In this document: positions 8,870 to 17,127 of the stretch, one piece after another
Position numbering within the stretch: the stretch's first letter is position 1
How the letters are laid out: every line of letters begins with the position of its first letter
Source: UBA2040 sp002384725
Lineage (GTDB): Bacteria; Bacteroidota; Bacteroidia; Flavobacteriales_D; Crocinitomicaceae
Direction: 5' to 3'
Length of the DNA: 64,000 nucleotides
Assembly: GCA_963926475.1 (NCBI GenBank)
Contig: CAWUXE010000007.1
Coordinates: 186,001 to 250,000 of the forward strand
The notes under the pieces: generated by a model
The model's input: the letters and a program-made list of their open reading frames with translations, nothing else
What the model was told of the DNA's origin: nothing
Databases searched by the model: none
Translations under genes and position numbers: made by a program

Positions 8870-9549
8870 TATTCAATTGGTTCGTCCAGAAGCCATTCAT
8901 CGATAAATTCACGAACGCAACCTTCTCCTCCTTTTTTTGTCAATACTATATCTACATTAGATTTTATCACCTTCACCGCGTCAGCGGGACAAGCAGAAAA
9001 TCCAATGTTTTGAATTACTTGTAAATCGTTTATATCATCACCAATCATGGCAACATTACCCAAGTCTATTTCTAGACTTTCACAAAATTCTTTGAGAACG
9101 CCCATTTTCTCGTCACGGCCCAAATAAAAATTTTGTATGCCCAGCAATTCCGCTCTCGCTTTAACTGCTTCACCTTTGAATCCTGATGAAATGATGCCGA
9201 CTTGAAAATTTAATTTCTTCGTTAAATGAAGAATGGCCATTCCGTCTTTGGTGTTGTACTTTTTGAATTGATCACCTTTTTCACTGGCATACATTCCGCC
9301 GTCGGTCAAGACTCCATCCACGTCTAGAATCAATAATTTGATTTTTTCCAACTTTGTTTTCCAAATGTGCGGACGATACAAGGTTTTAAAAAGCAAACTG
9401 TACAAATCAATTTCGTACTCTTCGGTAATTGCAGTGAGGTCGTAAATCGTCAATTCATGCGGTTCTTCGACATTCATGTCCGACAAAAAAGCTTGGTAAT
9501 CCAAACCGTAATGGTCGCAAAGTCCTCTGAGATTCGATTCTAACAGCAT
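8869..9549 (-). CDS. KdsC-like HAD phosphatase with N-terminal HTH-like extension
   Basis: A 226-residue protein; the HAD domain of KDO-8-phosphate phosphatase (KdsC) fills residues about 70-220. Seen: motif I LLILDVDGVLTDG (nucleophile D76, acid D78), motif II GIISSGF, lysine in GRDEKMGVL, and motif IV IGDDINDLQV. It would remove phosphate from KDO-8-P on the way to lipopolysaccharide KDO. The first 65 residues are extra: KdsC is usually about 170-190 residues. They look like a degenerate Cro/CI-type helix-turn-helix (LTIYDLTAITEEYEIDLYSL). It follows the DAHP synthase gene by 3 nt. Confidence 0.82.
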   Translation of the reverse strand: MLLESNLRGLCDHYGLDYQAFLSDMNVEEPHELTIYDLTAITEEYEIDLYSLLFKTLYRPHIWKTKLEKIKLLILDVDGVLTDGGMYASEKGDQFKKYNTKDGMAILHLTKKLNFQVGIISSGFKGEAVKARAELLGIQNFYLGRDEKMGVLKEFCESLEIDLGNVAMIGDDINDLQVIQNIGFSACPADAVKVIKSNVDIVLTKKGGEGCVREFIDEWLLDEPIE

Positions 9550-9552
9550 TCT

Positions 9553-10551
9553 TTATACTATTTTCATTCCAATGGCCTGAGCGATTGGATTTAGAGTTTT
9601 CACCAAATTACGAAATTCGTCATGATTGAGCTGTTGTGCAGCATCAGATTTAGCAATTTTCGGGTTGGGATGAACTTCAATAATCAATCCATCAATACCC
9701 ATTGCTGTGCAAGCTCTTGTCAGATCAGCAATACCATAAGCGTATCCCATGGCGTGACTCGGATCCAAAACGATAGGCAAATTGCAATACTCTTTCAACC
9801 AAGCTACACCACATAAATCCAACGTGAATCGGGTGCCCGTTTCAAAAGTTCTGATTCCTCTTTCGCAAAAAATAACATTCTCATTTCCACCGCTCAAAAC
9901 AAACTCGGCTGCTTGAGCAAATTCTTGTAAAGTGGAACCAAATCCTCGTTTAATAAGTACAGGCTTTTGGGTTTTTGCACAAGCACGAAGAATACCTTGG
10001 TCGTACATTGCTTTTGCGCCAACTTGAATAACATCTGAATATTCAATAACTTCTTGAATATGGGATGCGTCACGAACCTCAGTAATGACATTCAATCCAT
10101 GTTTTTCGCGCATTTTCGCAAGCAACTTCAATCCTTCCAATCCTAATCCTTGGAAACTGTATGGACTCGTTCTCGGTTTATAACAACCCCCACGAAGCGT
10201 GCCCAAATTCAATTCTTTCAGCAATTCAGATGAAGATTCAATTTGTTCTTCCGACTCTACAGAACATGGTCCGCCGATAAGAACGGTTTTTCCAGTACTA
10301 CCACCGATTACAGTATTTCCAATTCGAACTTCACGCGTTTCTTTTCGATATTCTCTCGAAGCTAGCTGCATGTCATTTTTCATTGGGAAAAATTCGGTAA
10401 CAAATTCTTCAATTCCGTTGGGCAGTTCTTTCACTGACGAAGCCGTAATCAGAACGTGTTTGTCTGCTTTTTTATAATAAATGGCTTTGCAGTCTGCCGC
10501 GATAGCTTTCGCTTTTTGGTCGTCAACTGTATTAGCAAGATGTATTATCAT
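9553..10551 (-). CDS. aroF: 3-deoxy-7-phosphoheptulonate (DAHP) synthase, type I beta with N-terminal regulatory domain
   Basis: A 332-residue enzyme condensing phosphoenolpyruvate with erythrose-4-phosphate, the first step of the shikimate pathway. Residues about 1-65 form the ferredoxin-like domain seen in Thermotoga-type enzymes; the TIM barrel follows with GPCSVES (94-100), KPRTSPYSFQG (125-135), metal-site C123, and IVLDPSHAMG near the end. The KPRT motif marks DAHP synthase rather than KDO-8-P synthase, which has KANRS there. No chorismate mutase domain is fused, unlike many Bacteroidota relatives. The start overlaps the stop of the epimerase-CBS gene by 4 nt. Confidence 0.93.
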   Translation of the reverse strand: MIIHLANTVDDQKAKAIAADCKAIYYKKADKHVLITASSVKELPNGIEEFVTEFFPMKNDMQLASREYRKETREVRIGNTVIGGSTGKTVLIGGPCSVESEEQIESSSELLKELNLGTLRGGCYKPRTSPYSFQGLGLEGLKLLAKMREKHGLNVITEVRDASHIQEVIEYSDVIQVGAKAMYDQGILRACAKTQKPVLIKRGFGSTLQEFAQAAEFVLSGGNENVIFCERGIRTFETGTRFTLDLCGVAWLKEYCNLPIVLDPSHAMGYAYGIADLTRACTAMGIDGLIIEVHPNPKIAKSDAAQQLNHDEFRNLVKTLNPIAQAIGMKIV

Positions 10552-11552
10552 AATTCTCCTTTGATAAGGTTTACAAAAGTAACGATTCCTTTCGCACGAT
10601 TTTCATTGTCGATGATTGGCAAATAACTAATTGGGAAAGTGCAATTGCGGATTGCTTTCATCAATTCACCCACTGTTCTTTTCTCTTTCAAAGAAAACGG
10701 ACTGGTGTTCATCAATGATTCGGCTTTCATTCCGTTCAAATCGCTCATGTTGCGCAACATTCCTTTTCGAATATCGGCGTTGGAAATCATTCCTCTTAAG
10801 GCATCTCCTTCGCCGACAATAAGACAAAAACCTAGATTTCCCTCTTCGATAGTCTTTAACACTTTCTCCAAATTCATTTCTGAAAACTTCACCACTGGCG
10901 ATTCAGATAAAGGAATCATGAAATCTTTGATAAGAATACTGGATTCCATATCGCGTTTCGTTAAATCCATTAGCGCATGTCCAATGCTCGGTGCGTTGAA
11001 TAAATACGAACCAGAAACGGATGAAGAAACACCCATGTTCCTTAGAACGAAGCTTACTTCACCGTTCACGCCCCCATCGACATGGATAGACTTGTTCGGA
11101 AATTTCTTTCTGAAATGTCTAATTTTGGCAAAATTCAAGGCATCAAAAATGCCTCCACTTTGTCCTGGAATTGTTGCCATAATGAGGATGAAATCCCAAT
11201 CAGAATATTTATCGAAAACCTCAACTGAAGTTGGCGTAATAACGGCAAGTCCTTTCTTTCCTGGAATATCATTTGGCAATTTGAATCCTTCCGAAAGGTT
11301 CTCGTATTGAAAAGTCACATATTCAACAGGCACTTGTCGAAGTGGTTCAAAATACTTTTCAGGTGTATCGGTAATGATATGCAAGTCGATTGGTGCATCC
11401 GTCCAATTTCGGATTTCTTTGATATCGTCGAATACTTTCAAGTCATCGTTGCAATCTACGTGAAGCAAATCCACCTTGTGTTGCACCAAATCGTCGATGG
11501 TTTCCTTCAGCGGGCGAACCTTATCGGAATAAATGGAACCTGAAATCTTCAT
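10548..11552 (-). CDS. Ribulose-phosphate 3-epimerase-like domain fused to tandem CBS domains
   Basis: A 334-residue fusion. Residues about 1-200 are a TIM barrel like ribulose-5-phosphate 3-epimerase: ISGSIYS at the start, H31 and D33 in LLHVDCNDD, H58 in IDLHIITDTP, IMATIPGQSGG near 124-134, and D159 in IHVDGGVNG. These are the positions of the metal ligands and two catalytic aspartates, so activity is plausible. Residues about 209-265 and 275-334 form two CBS domains (VGEGDALRGMISNADIRKG; ITDNEN-like second copy), usual nucleotide sensors. I know no common enzyme of this build. It heads the operon with DAHP synthase and the KdsC-like phosphatase. Confidence 0.82.
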   Translation of the reverse strand: MKISGSIYSDKVRPLKETIDDLVQHKVDLLHVDCNDDLKVFDDIKEIRNWTDAPIDLHIITDTPEKYFEPLRQVPVEYVTFQYENLSEGFKLPNDIPGKKGLAVITPTSVEVFDKYSDWDFILIMATIPGQSGGIFDALNFAKIRHFRKKFPNKSIHVDGGVNGEVSFVLRNMGVSSSVSGSYLFNAPSIGHALMDLTKRDMESSILIKDFMIPLSESPVVKFSEMNLEKVLKTIEEGNLGFCLIVGEGDALRGMISNADIRKGMLRNMSDLNGMKAESLMNTSPFSLKEKRTVGELMKAIRNCTFPISYLPIIDNENRAKGIVTFVNLIKGEL

Positions 11553-11555
11553 AGT

Positions 11556-11948
11556 TTAATTGATGTTGAATATGGTTTCAAAATTATTTTTAGCAATCAC
11601 AATCTCTAAACGCTTGGGTTGGACACGAGATTGTATGCTGTCTTGCAATTGTTTTAATAAAGCTCTTTCGTCGAATGAAAAAGTAGTTGCGTCGAATTTT
11701 TCTGTTGGAATGATTTTTAAGATCAGGACTCCGTTCTGTTCATCGAGTTGAATGGATTGTTTCTTACTTGCCAACAAATCATGCTCTTTCCAATAAACGG
11801 CGATATTTCTGGCGAACTCTTCATTTTCTATTTGGGTGTAAAAGACATCCAATTCATCGGATTCTAATTTGTTTCCGTAATCATTTCCGCAGGAAACAAA
11901 CAGGAATAAAAGAAAGCTAAAACACGAATAGAATGCTGTTTTCGTCAT
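11556..11948 (-). CDS. Small lipoprotein of unknown function
   Basis: 130 residues from the ATG at 11948. The signal peptide is MTKTAFYSCFSFLLFLFVS with a lipobox-like FVSC at the cleavage site, followed by GNDYGN, so the mature protein is probably lipid-anchored at C20. The mature part is charged and has no motif I recognise. An in-frame ATG at 11975 would add nine residues before the signal peptide and is less likely. It lies 3 nt before the epimerase-CBS gene and may be the first gene of that operon. Confidence 0.7.
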   Translation of the reverse strand: MTKTAFYSCFSFLLFLFVSCGNDYGNKLESDELDVFYTQIENEEFARNIAVYWKEHDLLASKKQSIQLDEQNGVLILKIIPTEKFDATTFSFDERALLKQLQDSIQSRVQPKRLEIVIAKNNFETIFNIN

Positions 11949-12138
11949 TGGCTCAAAGATACAAATGAAAGTCAAAAGAAAATGAATTTGATGGGAAAGA
12001 TTGGAGTGGTTTTAAACAACTTTGGGATGTAGTTTGAATGAAAAAGTTAAATTTTCTTGAATTTGTTAAAAATGCGGACTAAAAACAGCGAATTTTGGTC
12101 CTGACTTCTTATTTAAAATTTAAAACTAAATTGGTGGT

Positions 12139-12954
12139 ATGAAAAATCAATCTTTCATCGGCGCTAAGCAAAAAGCAAGTCTCATTGACCTGAACATTCC
12201 AAGTAATTTCTCAGGCAAACTCATCGTATTCATCCACGGATACATGGGATTTAAAGATTGGGGATGCTGGTATTTAGTAGAAGACTATTTCACCGAGCTT
12301 GGGTTTGGATTTTGTAAATACAATGTTTCACACAACGGTTGCTCAACTGAAGATTCGCTAAATTTTGTCGACCTAGAAGCTTTCGCTGAAAACAACTACA
12401 CAAAAGAGTGCGAAGATTTTCAAGCTGTACTTTCCTTTATCGGAGAACAGAACAAACCTTTCCCTGAGATTTATGTCATCGGACACTCGCGCGGGGGTGG
12501 AATTGCGCTTCTTCAATCGAAAGATGAAATAATCAAAAAAGTAGCAACATGGGCGACGATTTCTGATATTGGGTCCCGTTTTCCGAATGGTGAAGCATTG
12601 ACCGAATGGAAAGAAAAAGGATACTATTCGCGTTTGAATGGTCGAACGAATCAAAAAATGCGGCATAATTATTCCCAATACATCGATTTTCTGGTCAACA
12701 GAAACAACCTCGATATCCGACAAGCTGCAACCGAAAACACAAAACCGCTTTTACTCATTCATGGCGATGCGGACACTTCGGTAGATATTCGCGAAGGAAA
12801 AGAATTGGCGGAATGGTCGGGAAAGGAATTACACATTATTGAAGGAGCCGCACATACATTTGGGAGCTCGCATCCGTGGGAAAAAGAAGCCTTGCCTGAT
12901 GAGTTAAGATTGGTTTGTCAACTTACCGCTAAATTCTTTTTGGAAAGAAACTAA
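12139..12954 (+). CDS. Alpha/beta-hydrolase (dienelactone hydrolase / esterase-like)
   Basis: A 271-residue alpha/beta-hydrolase without signal peptide. Triad: serine in the elbow VIGHSRGGGIAL (about residue 119), aspartate in LLLIHGDADTSVDI, histidine in EGAAHTFGSSHPW. The oxyanion-side motif FIHGYMGFKDWG lies near residue 31. This fits small-molecule esterases or S9-like peptidases; the substrate is unknown. Its stop overlaps the end of the convergent dikinase-like gene by 4 nt, and no terminator was seen between them. Confidence 0.88.
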   Translation: MKNQSFIGAKQKASLIDLNIPSNFSGKLIVFIHGYMGFKDWGCWYLVEDYFTELGFGFCKYNVSHNGCSTEDSLNFVDLEAFAENNYTKECEDFQAVLSFIGEQNKPFPEIYVIGHSRGGGIALLQSKDEIIKKVATWATISDIGSRFPNGEALTEWKEKGYYSRLNGRTNQKMRHNYSQYIDFLVNRNNLDIRQAATENTKPLLLIHGDADTSVDIREGKELAEWSGKELHIIEGAAHTFGSSHPWEKEALPDELRLVCQLTAKFFLERN

Positions 12955-14849
12955 TCGTTGTACAAACGTACTTGTTTGATATATAACTCGCGCGTTCCTT
13001 TTTCAAGCTTGAATTCGATGTCCAAAGCATAATCTTCAAAGACAAATCGTCGACCAAATCGTTTATACAGGCTCATTTTAATTTTATAGACCTCATCTGC
13101 GAGATGTTGGATTTCTTCCGCGGTCATGGTCAGTTTTCCTTTGTTCAAACTAGATCTGGTAATTACATCGATCACACTTTCGTCGGGTTGAATATTGACC
13201 GTCGTTTCTGGATAGCAAATAAATTGATCGGAAGTAACTCCTTTGGTTGGTTGAACGACGCTTTCATTTCCCAATTGGGCGTTGACAATAAAGCCTAAAT
13301 AACCAGGACGATACAGATTTTTCGTGATAATAACGCCGTTTACTTCTTCTTCAGGAAATGCGCGATGCACTAAAACACCCATCTGAACATACGATTGGTC
13401 GATGTTGAAATATTCTCGTTCCATGAAAGCTTCGTACGACCAAAGACTTGCCCAGACTTTTAAGATTCCCTCCGAAACAGATTTCTTTTCATCGCCGATA
13501 ATGCCTGTTTTTGACTCATACAAGCCAGCTCCAGAAAATCCTTTAGTATCTTCTGCATTGGTCGATGAACGGAAACGCATTCTTTTAAAACCTCCATTGG
13601 ACTTTATTCTGTCTTCGACGAGTGAAAGTAAACTTGGGTCTATCTTCGTACTTTTAATCGCTTTTCGAATGGCTTTTAATTGTGCTTTCAAGGAATCTTG
13701 ATTGTCGAATTGACCTTCATTTAATAAAAGTGCATCAATCAATTTTTGAGCACCCGATTGATGAACGTGCAGATTATAGCGACTAAATGGAATTGCAAAT
13801 GACGCTTCAGGAACTTTGAATTTTCCGTTTTTACTGAGCGCATTGAGTAAACTGAAATTCGATGCTTTGTTACCAATGTAATCGCTCAAATCTCGTTTGT
13901 AATCTGAAACACTTACCAAGTTTTTAACTTCTAGATCACAGGTCAACTTTATCTTCGGATTATTTTTGTTTTCGTTATTTGAAGATTCGGTTGTGACTGC
14001 CAGTTTGTAAAACGTTGGAAAGACATTTAAAAGCACATTTTTGCCTTCTAAAGCCTTTAATTCTTCATTCTCAAATGCATTCTTCAAAGCTAAAACGGGA
14101 ACTTTTCGGTTACGGCCTAAAATGGTTAAATGGCTCAATGGCGTCTGGAATTCTGCTACAATAATTCCGGCAACATGAGGTAAAATAAGCGGTGTTTCTT
14201 TAATAACGATGATATCCGTTCGTTTTAATGTATTCACTTCGCTTTTCAAATCTTCAACGAAACGTAGGTTGCCAATTGCTTTCCCTTCCGAAACCGATTG
14301 AACTTTCATGTTTTTGTAAATCTCTTCAGGTGTGAGCAATTTGAAGCTTTTGGAAAATTTCGGTGCTAAGCTTTGCAGGCGTTCGGTGCTCAACATTAAA
14401 CTCAACTTATCACCGAAAAAGACAGCCTTTTTCATTACGTCCATCATCAATTCAATTTGGTTCTGCGGCATATAATCGGATGGCGATAGCTCAACACTAT
14501 ATTCTTCCAAGTACTTGAAATAATTAATGTTGCACAACAAATAGCGTCTATCCGGAGAATCATATGCGTAATTGTCTACATTAAAACGGCCAAGATAAAG
14601 GTCGGGTTCAATAATAGCTTCGCAAAATTCGTAATGAAATTTATAGTACCTGGAATTGGCGAAATAGAGTTCCTTCGTTTCAAGATCATAAATGACTTTA
14701 ACAGAAGTGACATCGCTGTATTTGTTAGTCAAAGGTTCGGAACAAAGCATTTTAAATTCTTGTTCCGACTTTATTTCTTTCAAATAATGCGGCACTGCTT
14801 TCTTGAAGGAAAACAAAATAAATATAAGAAAGACTATTTTTAACCTCAT
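12951..14849 (-). CDS. Exported PEP/pyruvate-dikinase-like protein with swapped domain order (glucan water dikinase-like)
   Basis: 632 residues. The N-terminus is a hydrophobic segment (IVFLIFILFSF), a signal peptide or anchor. A phosphohistidine swivel domain at about 185-265 carries PLSHLTILGRNRKVPVLAL with H240 as the likely phosphate carrier. The ATP-binding domain (PPDK N-terminal type) comes after it, with YIGNKASNFSLLNAL near 324 and RFRSSTNAEDTKGFSGAGLYES near 424-445. PEP synthase and PPDK have the reverse order; plant glucan water dikinases share this order and the LSH-x-RNxKV loop. I infer phosphotransfer from ATP to an unknown acceptor, perhaps a glucan. ATP access would be a problem if it is periplasmic. 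Confidence 0.78.
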   Translation of the reverse strand: MRLKIVFLIFILFSFKKAVPHYLKEIKSEQEFKMLCSEPLTNKYSDVTSVKVIYDLETKELYFANSRYYKFHYEFCEAIIEPDLYLGRFNVDNYAYDSPDRRYLLCNINYFKYLEEYSVELSPSDYMPQNQIELMMDVMKKAVFFGDKLSLMLSTERLQSLAPKFSKSFKLLTPEEIYKNMKVQSVSEGKAIGNLRFVEDLKSEVNTLKRTDIIVIKETPLILPHVAGIIVAEFQTPLSHLTILGRNRKVPVLALKNAFENEELKALEGKNVLLNVFPTFYKLAVTTESSNNENKNNPKIKLTCDLEVKNLVSVSDYKRDLSDYIGNKASNFSLLNALSKNGKFKVPEASFAIPFSRYNLHVHQSGAQKLIDALLLNEGQFDNQDSLKAQLKAIRKAIKSTKIDPSLLSLVEDRIKSNGGFKRMRFRSSTNAEDTKGFSGAGLYESKTGIIGDEKKSVSEGILKVWASLWSYEAFMEREYFNIDQSYVQMGVLVHRAFPEEEVNGVIITKNLYRPGYLGFIVNAQLGNESVVQPTKGVTSDQFICYPETTVNIQPDESVIDVITRSSLNKGKLTMTAEEIQHLADEVYKIKMSLYKRFGRRFVFEDYALDIEFKLEKGTRELYIKQVRLYND

Positions 14850-15187
14850 TGGACTGCCTGAGTAACAAATTTCGAACCGTTTAAAAAGGAAATGTAATCA
14901 AGTTTTCATTAATCAGTGTAAATCCAAATTAAAAATGAGTGAACTAAGTGAGTTATCAAAAGCATCTCATCTAAAAATTTAAATTTTGATTTTTCTAAAT
15001 TCTTAGAGCATCATACCTTATTTTCGCCAATAAATTTTTGGTTAACAATTTTTATTAGAACCATAGAAATCGAATTTTAAAAAATTCTCCTTCCTTTTTT
15101 TCTTTCTCTATTAGAATCGCCTCTTTTGTTCATTTTGCGCATGTCTGTCGAATTGTGAAAAACTATTGATTGTAACTTTGTTTCTGC
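14850..15187. other. 338-nt gap without a supported gene
   Basis: Very AT-rich stretch upstream of the dikinase-like gene and downstream of the DUF393 gene. No open frame with protein-like composition, no RNA gene and no strong hairpin was seen. It probably holds the promoter of the dikinase-like gene. Confidence 0.6.
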
Positions 15188-15601
15188 TTAAAGAAAGCGT
15201 TTCCTTTGAGAAGATGTCGGTAAATGACAATAAGATTTCACTAACTTTTGTCGGTATTTGGCAACTAAATTATACACTTGATCTGCACCCCATTGTGGAA
15301 GAATGGAAAAAATCCGTAACCAACTCAAGGGAAACTTCAAGTGTTTCGCCACCTGAAACGCCGCTTCTGATTTTGAAAGTAAGTTACCATCTTCTGCGAA
15401 ATTGAAAGTATCCATTTTGGGTAAACTCCAATTGTTTGTTTCAAAATATTTTTTTGTGAATTCTGATTGTAAAGCTGAAAAGTGAATACTGTGGTCCTTT
15501 TCGTATTTAAGAATGAGCTGGACGGAACGGTTACAAAGCCCGCAATCACCGTCGTAGAAAACTATTTTATTTGGTGTTTTTTTCACGGTATAAAGATACA
15601 T
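15188..15601 (-). CDS. Thiol-disulfide oxidoreductase-like protein, DCC family (DUF393)
   Basis: 137 residues. The family mark FYDGDCGLCN is at residues 15-24, with C20 and C23 forming the CxxC pair, followed by SVQLILKYEKDHSIHF and FSALQSE, as in DUF393. The fold is predicted thioredoxin-like; the partner is unknown. A single gene flanked by an AT-rich gap and the divergent hydroxybutyryl-CoA dehydrogenase gene. Confidence 0.88.
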   Translation of the reverse strand: MYLYTVKKTPNKIVFYDGDCGLCNRSVQLILKYEKDHSIHFSALQSEFTKKYFETNNWSLPKMDTFNFAEDGNLLSKSEAAFQVAKHLKFPLSWLRIFSILPQWGADQVYNLVAKYRQKLVKSYCHLPTSSQRKRFL

Positions 15602-15744
15602 AATTTCTTCCCCTTAGGACAGCGATTAAGAAGCCGGATTCACAATCTTTTTTTCAAAACAAATCCTGTCTTTTTACTTTGGCCATCCTCTTTCTCTAAC
15701 GAGAGTAATCACCCACTTCAAAGGCATGGATAGAAGTAAATCAT

Positions 15745-15752
15745 TATATTTG
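15745..15752 (+). promoter_or_regulatory. -7 promoter element (TATATTTG) of the 3-hydroxybutyryl-CoA dehydrogenase gene
   Basis: TATATTTG matches TAnnTTTG and ends 16 nt before the ATG at 15769. No clear TTG -33 element was found at the right distance. Confidence 0.4.
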
Positions 15753-15768
15753 CAAAAAAAAATAAACA

Positions 15769-16659
15769 ATGAAAAACGTAGCTGTAATCGGAGCGGGAAC
15801 CATGGGGAATGGTATCGCACATACTTTCGCGCAATTTGGATATAAAGTAAGTTTGATTGATGTTCAGTCCGCATCTTTGGAAAAAGGAATGGCAACCATC
15901 GAAAAAAACTTGGATCGGCAAGTGGCGAAAGAGAAAATTACAGAAGCCGAAAAAACAGAAACTTTAGCGAATATCACCACTTATACAGATATGGGTGCTG
16001 GTGTTGAAGGAGTTGATCTTGTTGTTGAGGCAGCAACTGAAAATGTGGATTTGAAATTGCAAATTTTCAAAAATCTTTGTGAGGTAACGCCAACCTCAGT
16101 GATTTTAGCGACAAATACTTCTTCTATTTCTATTACCAAAATTGCAGCTGTAACGGATCGTCCGGATAAAGTTATTGGGATGCACTTTATGAACCCCGTT
16201 CCTGTGATGAAATTAGTCGAAATCATTCGCGGTTATTCCACTTCAGATGAAGTAACGAATTCCATTATGGACTTGTCGAAGAAATTATCGAAAATCCCTG
16301 TAGAGGTGAACGATTACCCAGGATTTGTTGCCAACCGCATCTTGATGCCAATGATCAACGAAGCGATTTATACTTTATATGAAGGCGTTGCTGGTGTTGA
16401 TGAAATAGACCAAGTAATGAAATTAGGAATGGCCCACCCAATGGGACCTTTGCAATTGGCAGATTTTATTGGATTAGACGTCTGTTTGGCTATCCTCAAT
16501 GTACTTCACGATGGATTTGGAAATCCTAAATATGCACCATGTCCATTATTGGTAAATATGGTCATGGCGGGCAAAAAAGGAATCAAATCTGGAGAAGGTT
16601 TCTATTCTTGGGGGCACGGAACAAAGGACTTGGTTATTGCCGACAACTTTAAGAAATAA
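15769..16659 (+). CDS. 3-hydroxybutyryl-CoA dehydrogenase
   Basis: A 296-residue NAD-dependent enzyme interconverting acetoacetyl-CoA and 3-hydroxybutyryl-CoA. Seen: Rossmann loop VIGAGTMGNGIAHTFA at 5-20, ATNTSSISI, catalytic histidine in GMHFMNPVPVMKLVE (about 143), PGFVANRILMPMINEA, and AHPMGPLQLADFIGLD in the C-terminal dimerisation domain. The length matches stand-alone bacterial Hbd/PaaH proteins rather than the large fatty-acid oxidation fusion. It stands alone with its own -7 element and a hairpin with a T run at its 3' side. Confidence 0.93.
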   Translation: MKNVAVIGAGTMGNGIAHTFAQFGYKVSLIDVQSASLEKGMATIEKNLDRQVAKEKITEAEKTETLANITTYTDMGAGVEGVDLVVEAATENVDLKLQIFKNLCEVTPTSVILATNTSSISITKIAAVTDRPDKVIGMHFMNPVPVMKLVEIIRGYSTSDEVTNSIMDLSKKLSKIPVEVNDYPGFVANRILMPMINEAIYTLYEGVAGVDEIDQVMKLGMAHPMGPLQLADFIGLDVCLAILNVLHDGFGNPKYAPCPLLVNMVMAGKKGIKSGEGFYSWGHGTKDLVIADNFKK

Positions 16660-16688
16660 GATTCAAAAGATAAACTGATATTACGAGC

Positions 16689-16714
16689 CTCTTTAAATAA
16701 TGGAGAGTTTTTTT
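16689..16714 (+). terminator. Rho-independent terminator after the hydroxybutyryl-CoA dehydrogenase gene
   Basis: Stem CTCTTTA / TGGAGAG (two G-T pairs) with loop AATAA, followed by seven T. The stem is weak but the T run is good. Confidence 0.5.
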
Positions 16715-17090
16715 ATGCGTAGAGCACGAATATGAAAGCCAGCATGCCGAAAGTTCGAATGGCTTTGGAACCAATATATAATTTGATGTATTCTTCCGGA
16801 AAATCATTTTGTTTTAATTTCTTACAGGGATTTCTTGCTTGAACAAACAGAAATCCAAAGAAGCAGATGGTCAATAATTTAGGATCCATAAGGTTTTCAC
16901 TCGTCAAGAAGTTATAAACTACTACAGCAGAAAGCTATAAAACTCCTGAAACCATATTTGATCGTCCAAAAAGATCGACAAGTTTTGCCTTATGCTCTGC
17001 TTCCAAATGTTTATTCCCTTTGTTGGTGAGGTATCTTGAAAAGATAATTGTTCCAAACAGAATAATAAAACTAACCATGAAATTATTCAT
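16713..17090 (-). pseudogene. Small four-helix membrane protein gene split by an in-frame TAG
   Basis: From the ATG at 17090 a 51-residue frame (MNNFMVSFIILFGTIIFSRYL, ending GRSNMVSGVL) stops at TAG 16935-16937. The same frame continues without any shift to a stop at 16713: LSAVVVYNFLTSENLMD, then LLTICFFGFLFVQ and TFGMLAFIFVLYA. Read through, it is about 124 residues with four hydrophobic helices, the second lying across the TAG. The continuation after the stop keeps a sensible membrane protein pattern, so I call one gene broken by a nonsense mutation. Family unknown. Readthrough or a sequencing error are the alternatives. Confidence 0.65.
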
Positions 17091-17127
17091 AAAAATGAGG
17101 TGACTTTTTCTAGAAAAATAGGTTGAC

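Noticed and set aside
9553..10551. KDO-8-phosphate synthase, suggested by the KdsC-like and CBS neighbours
   Set aside because: The substrate loop reads KPRTSPYSFQG, the DAHP synthase form, not the KANRS form of KDO-8-P synthase.
16713..17090. Selenocysteine or pyrrolysine decoding at the TAG
   Set aside because: No SECIS-like structure was seen, and TAG is not a selenocysteine codon; no pyl genes are in the window and a membrane helix position makes it improbable.
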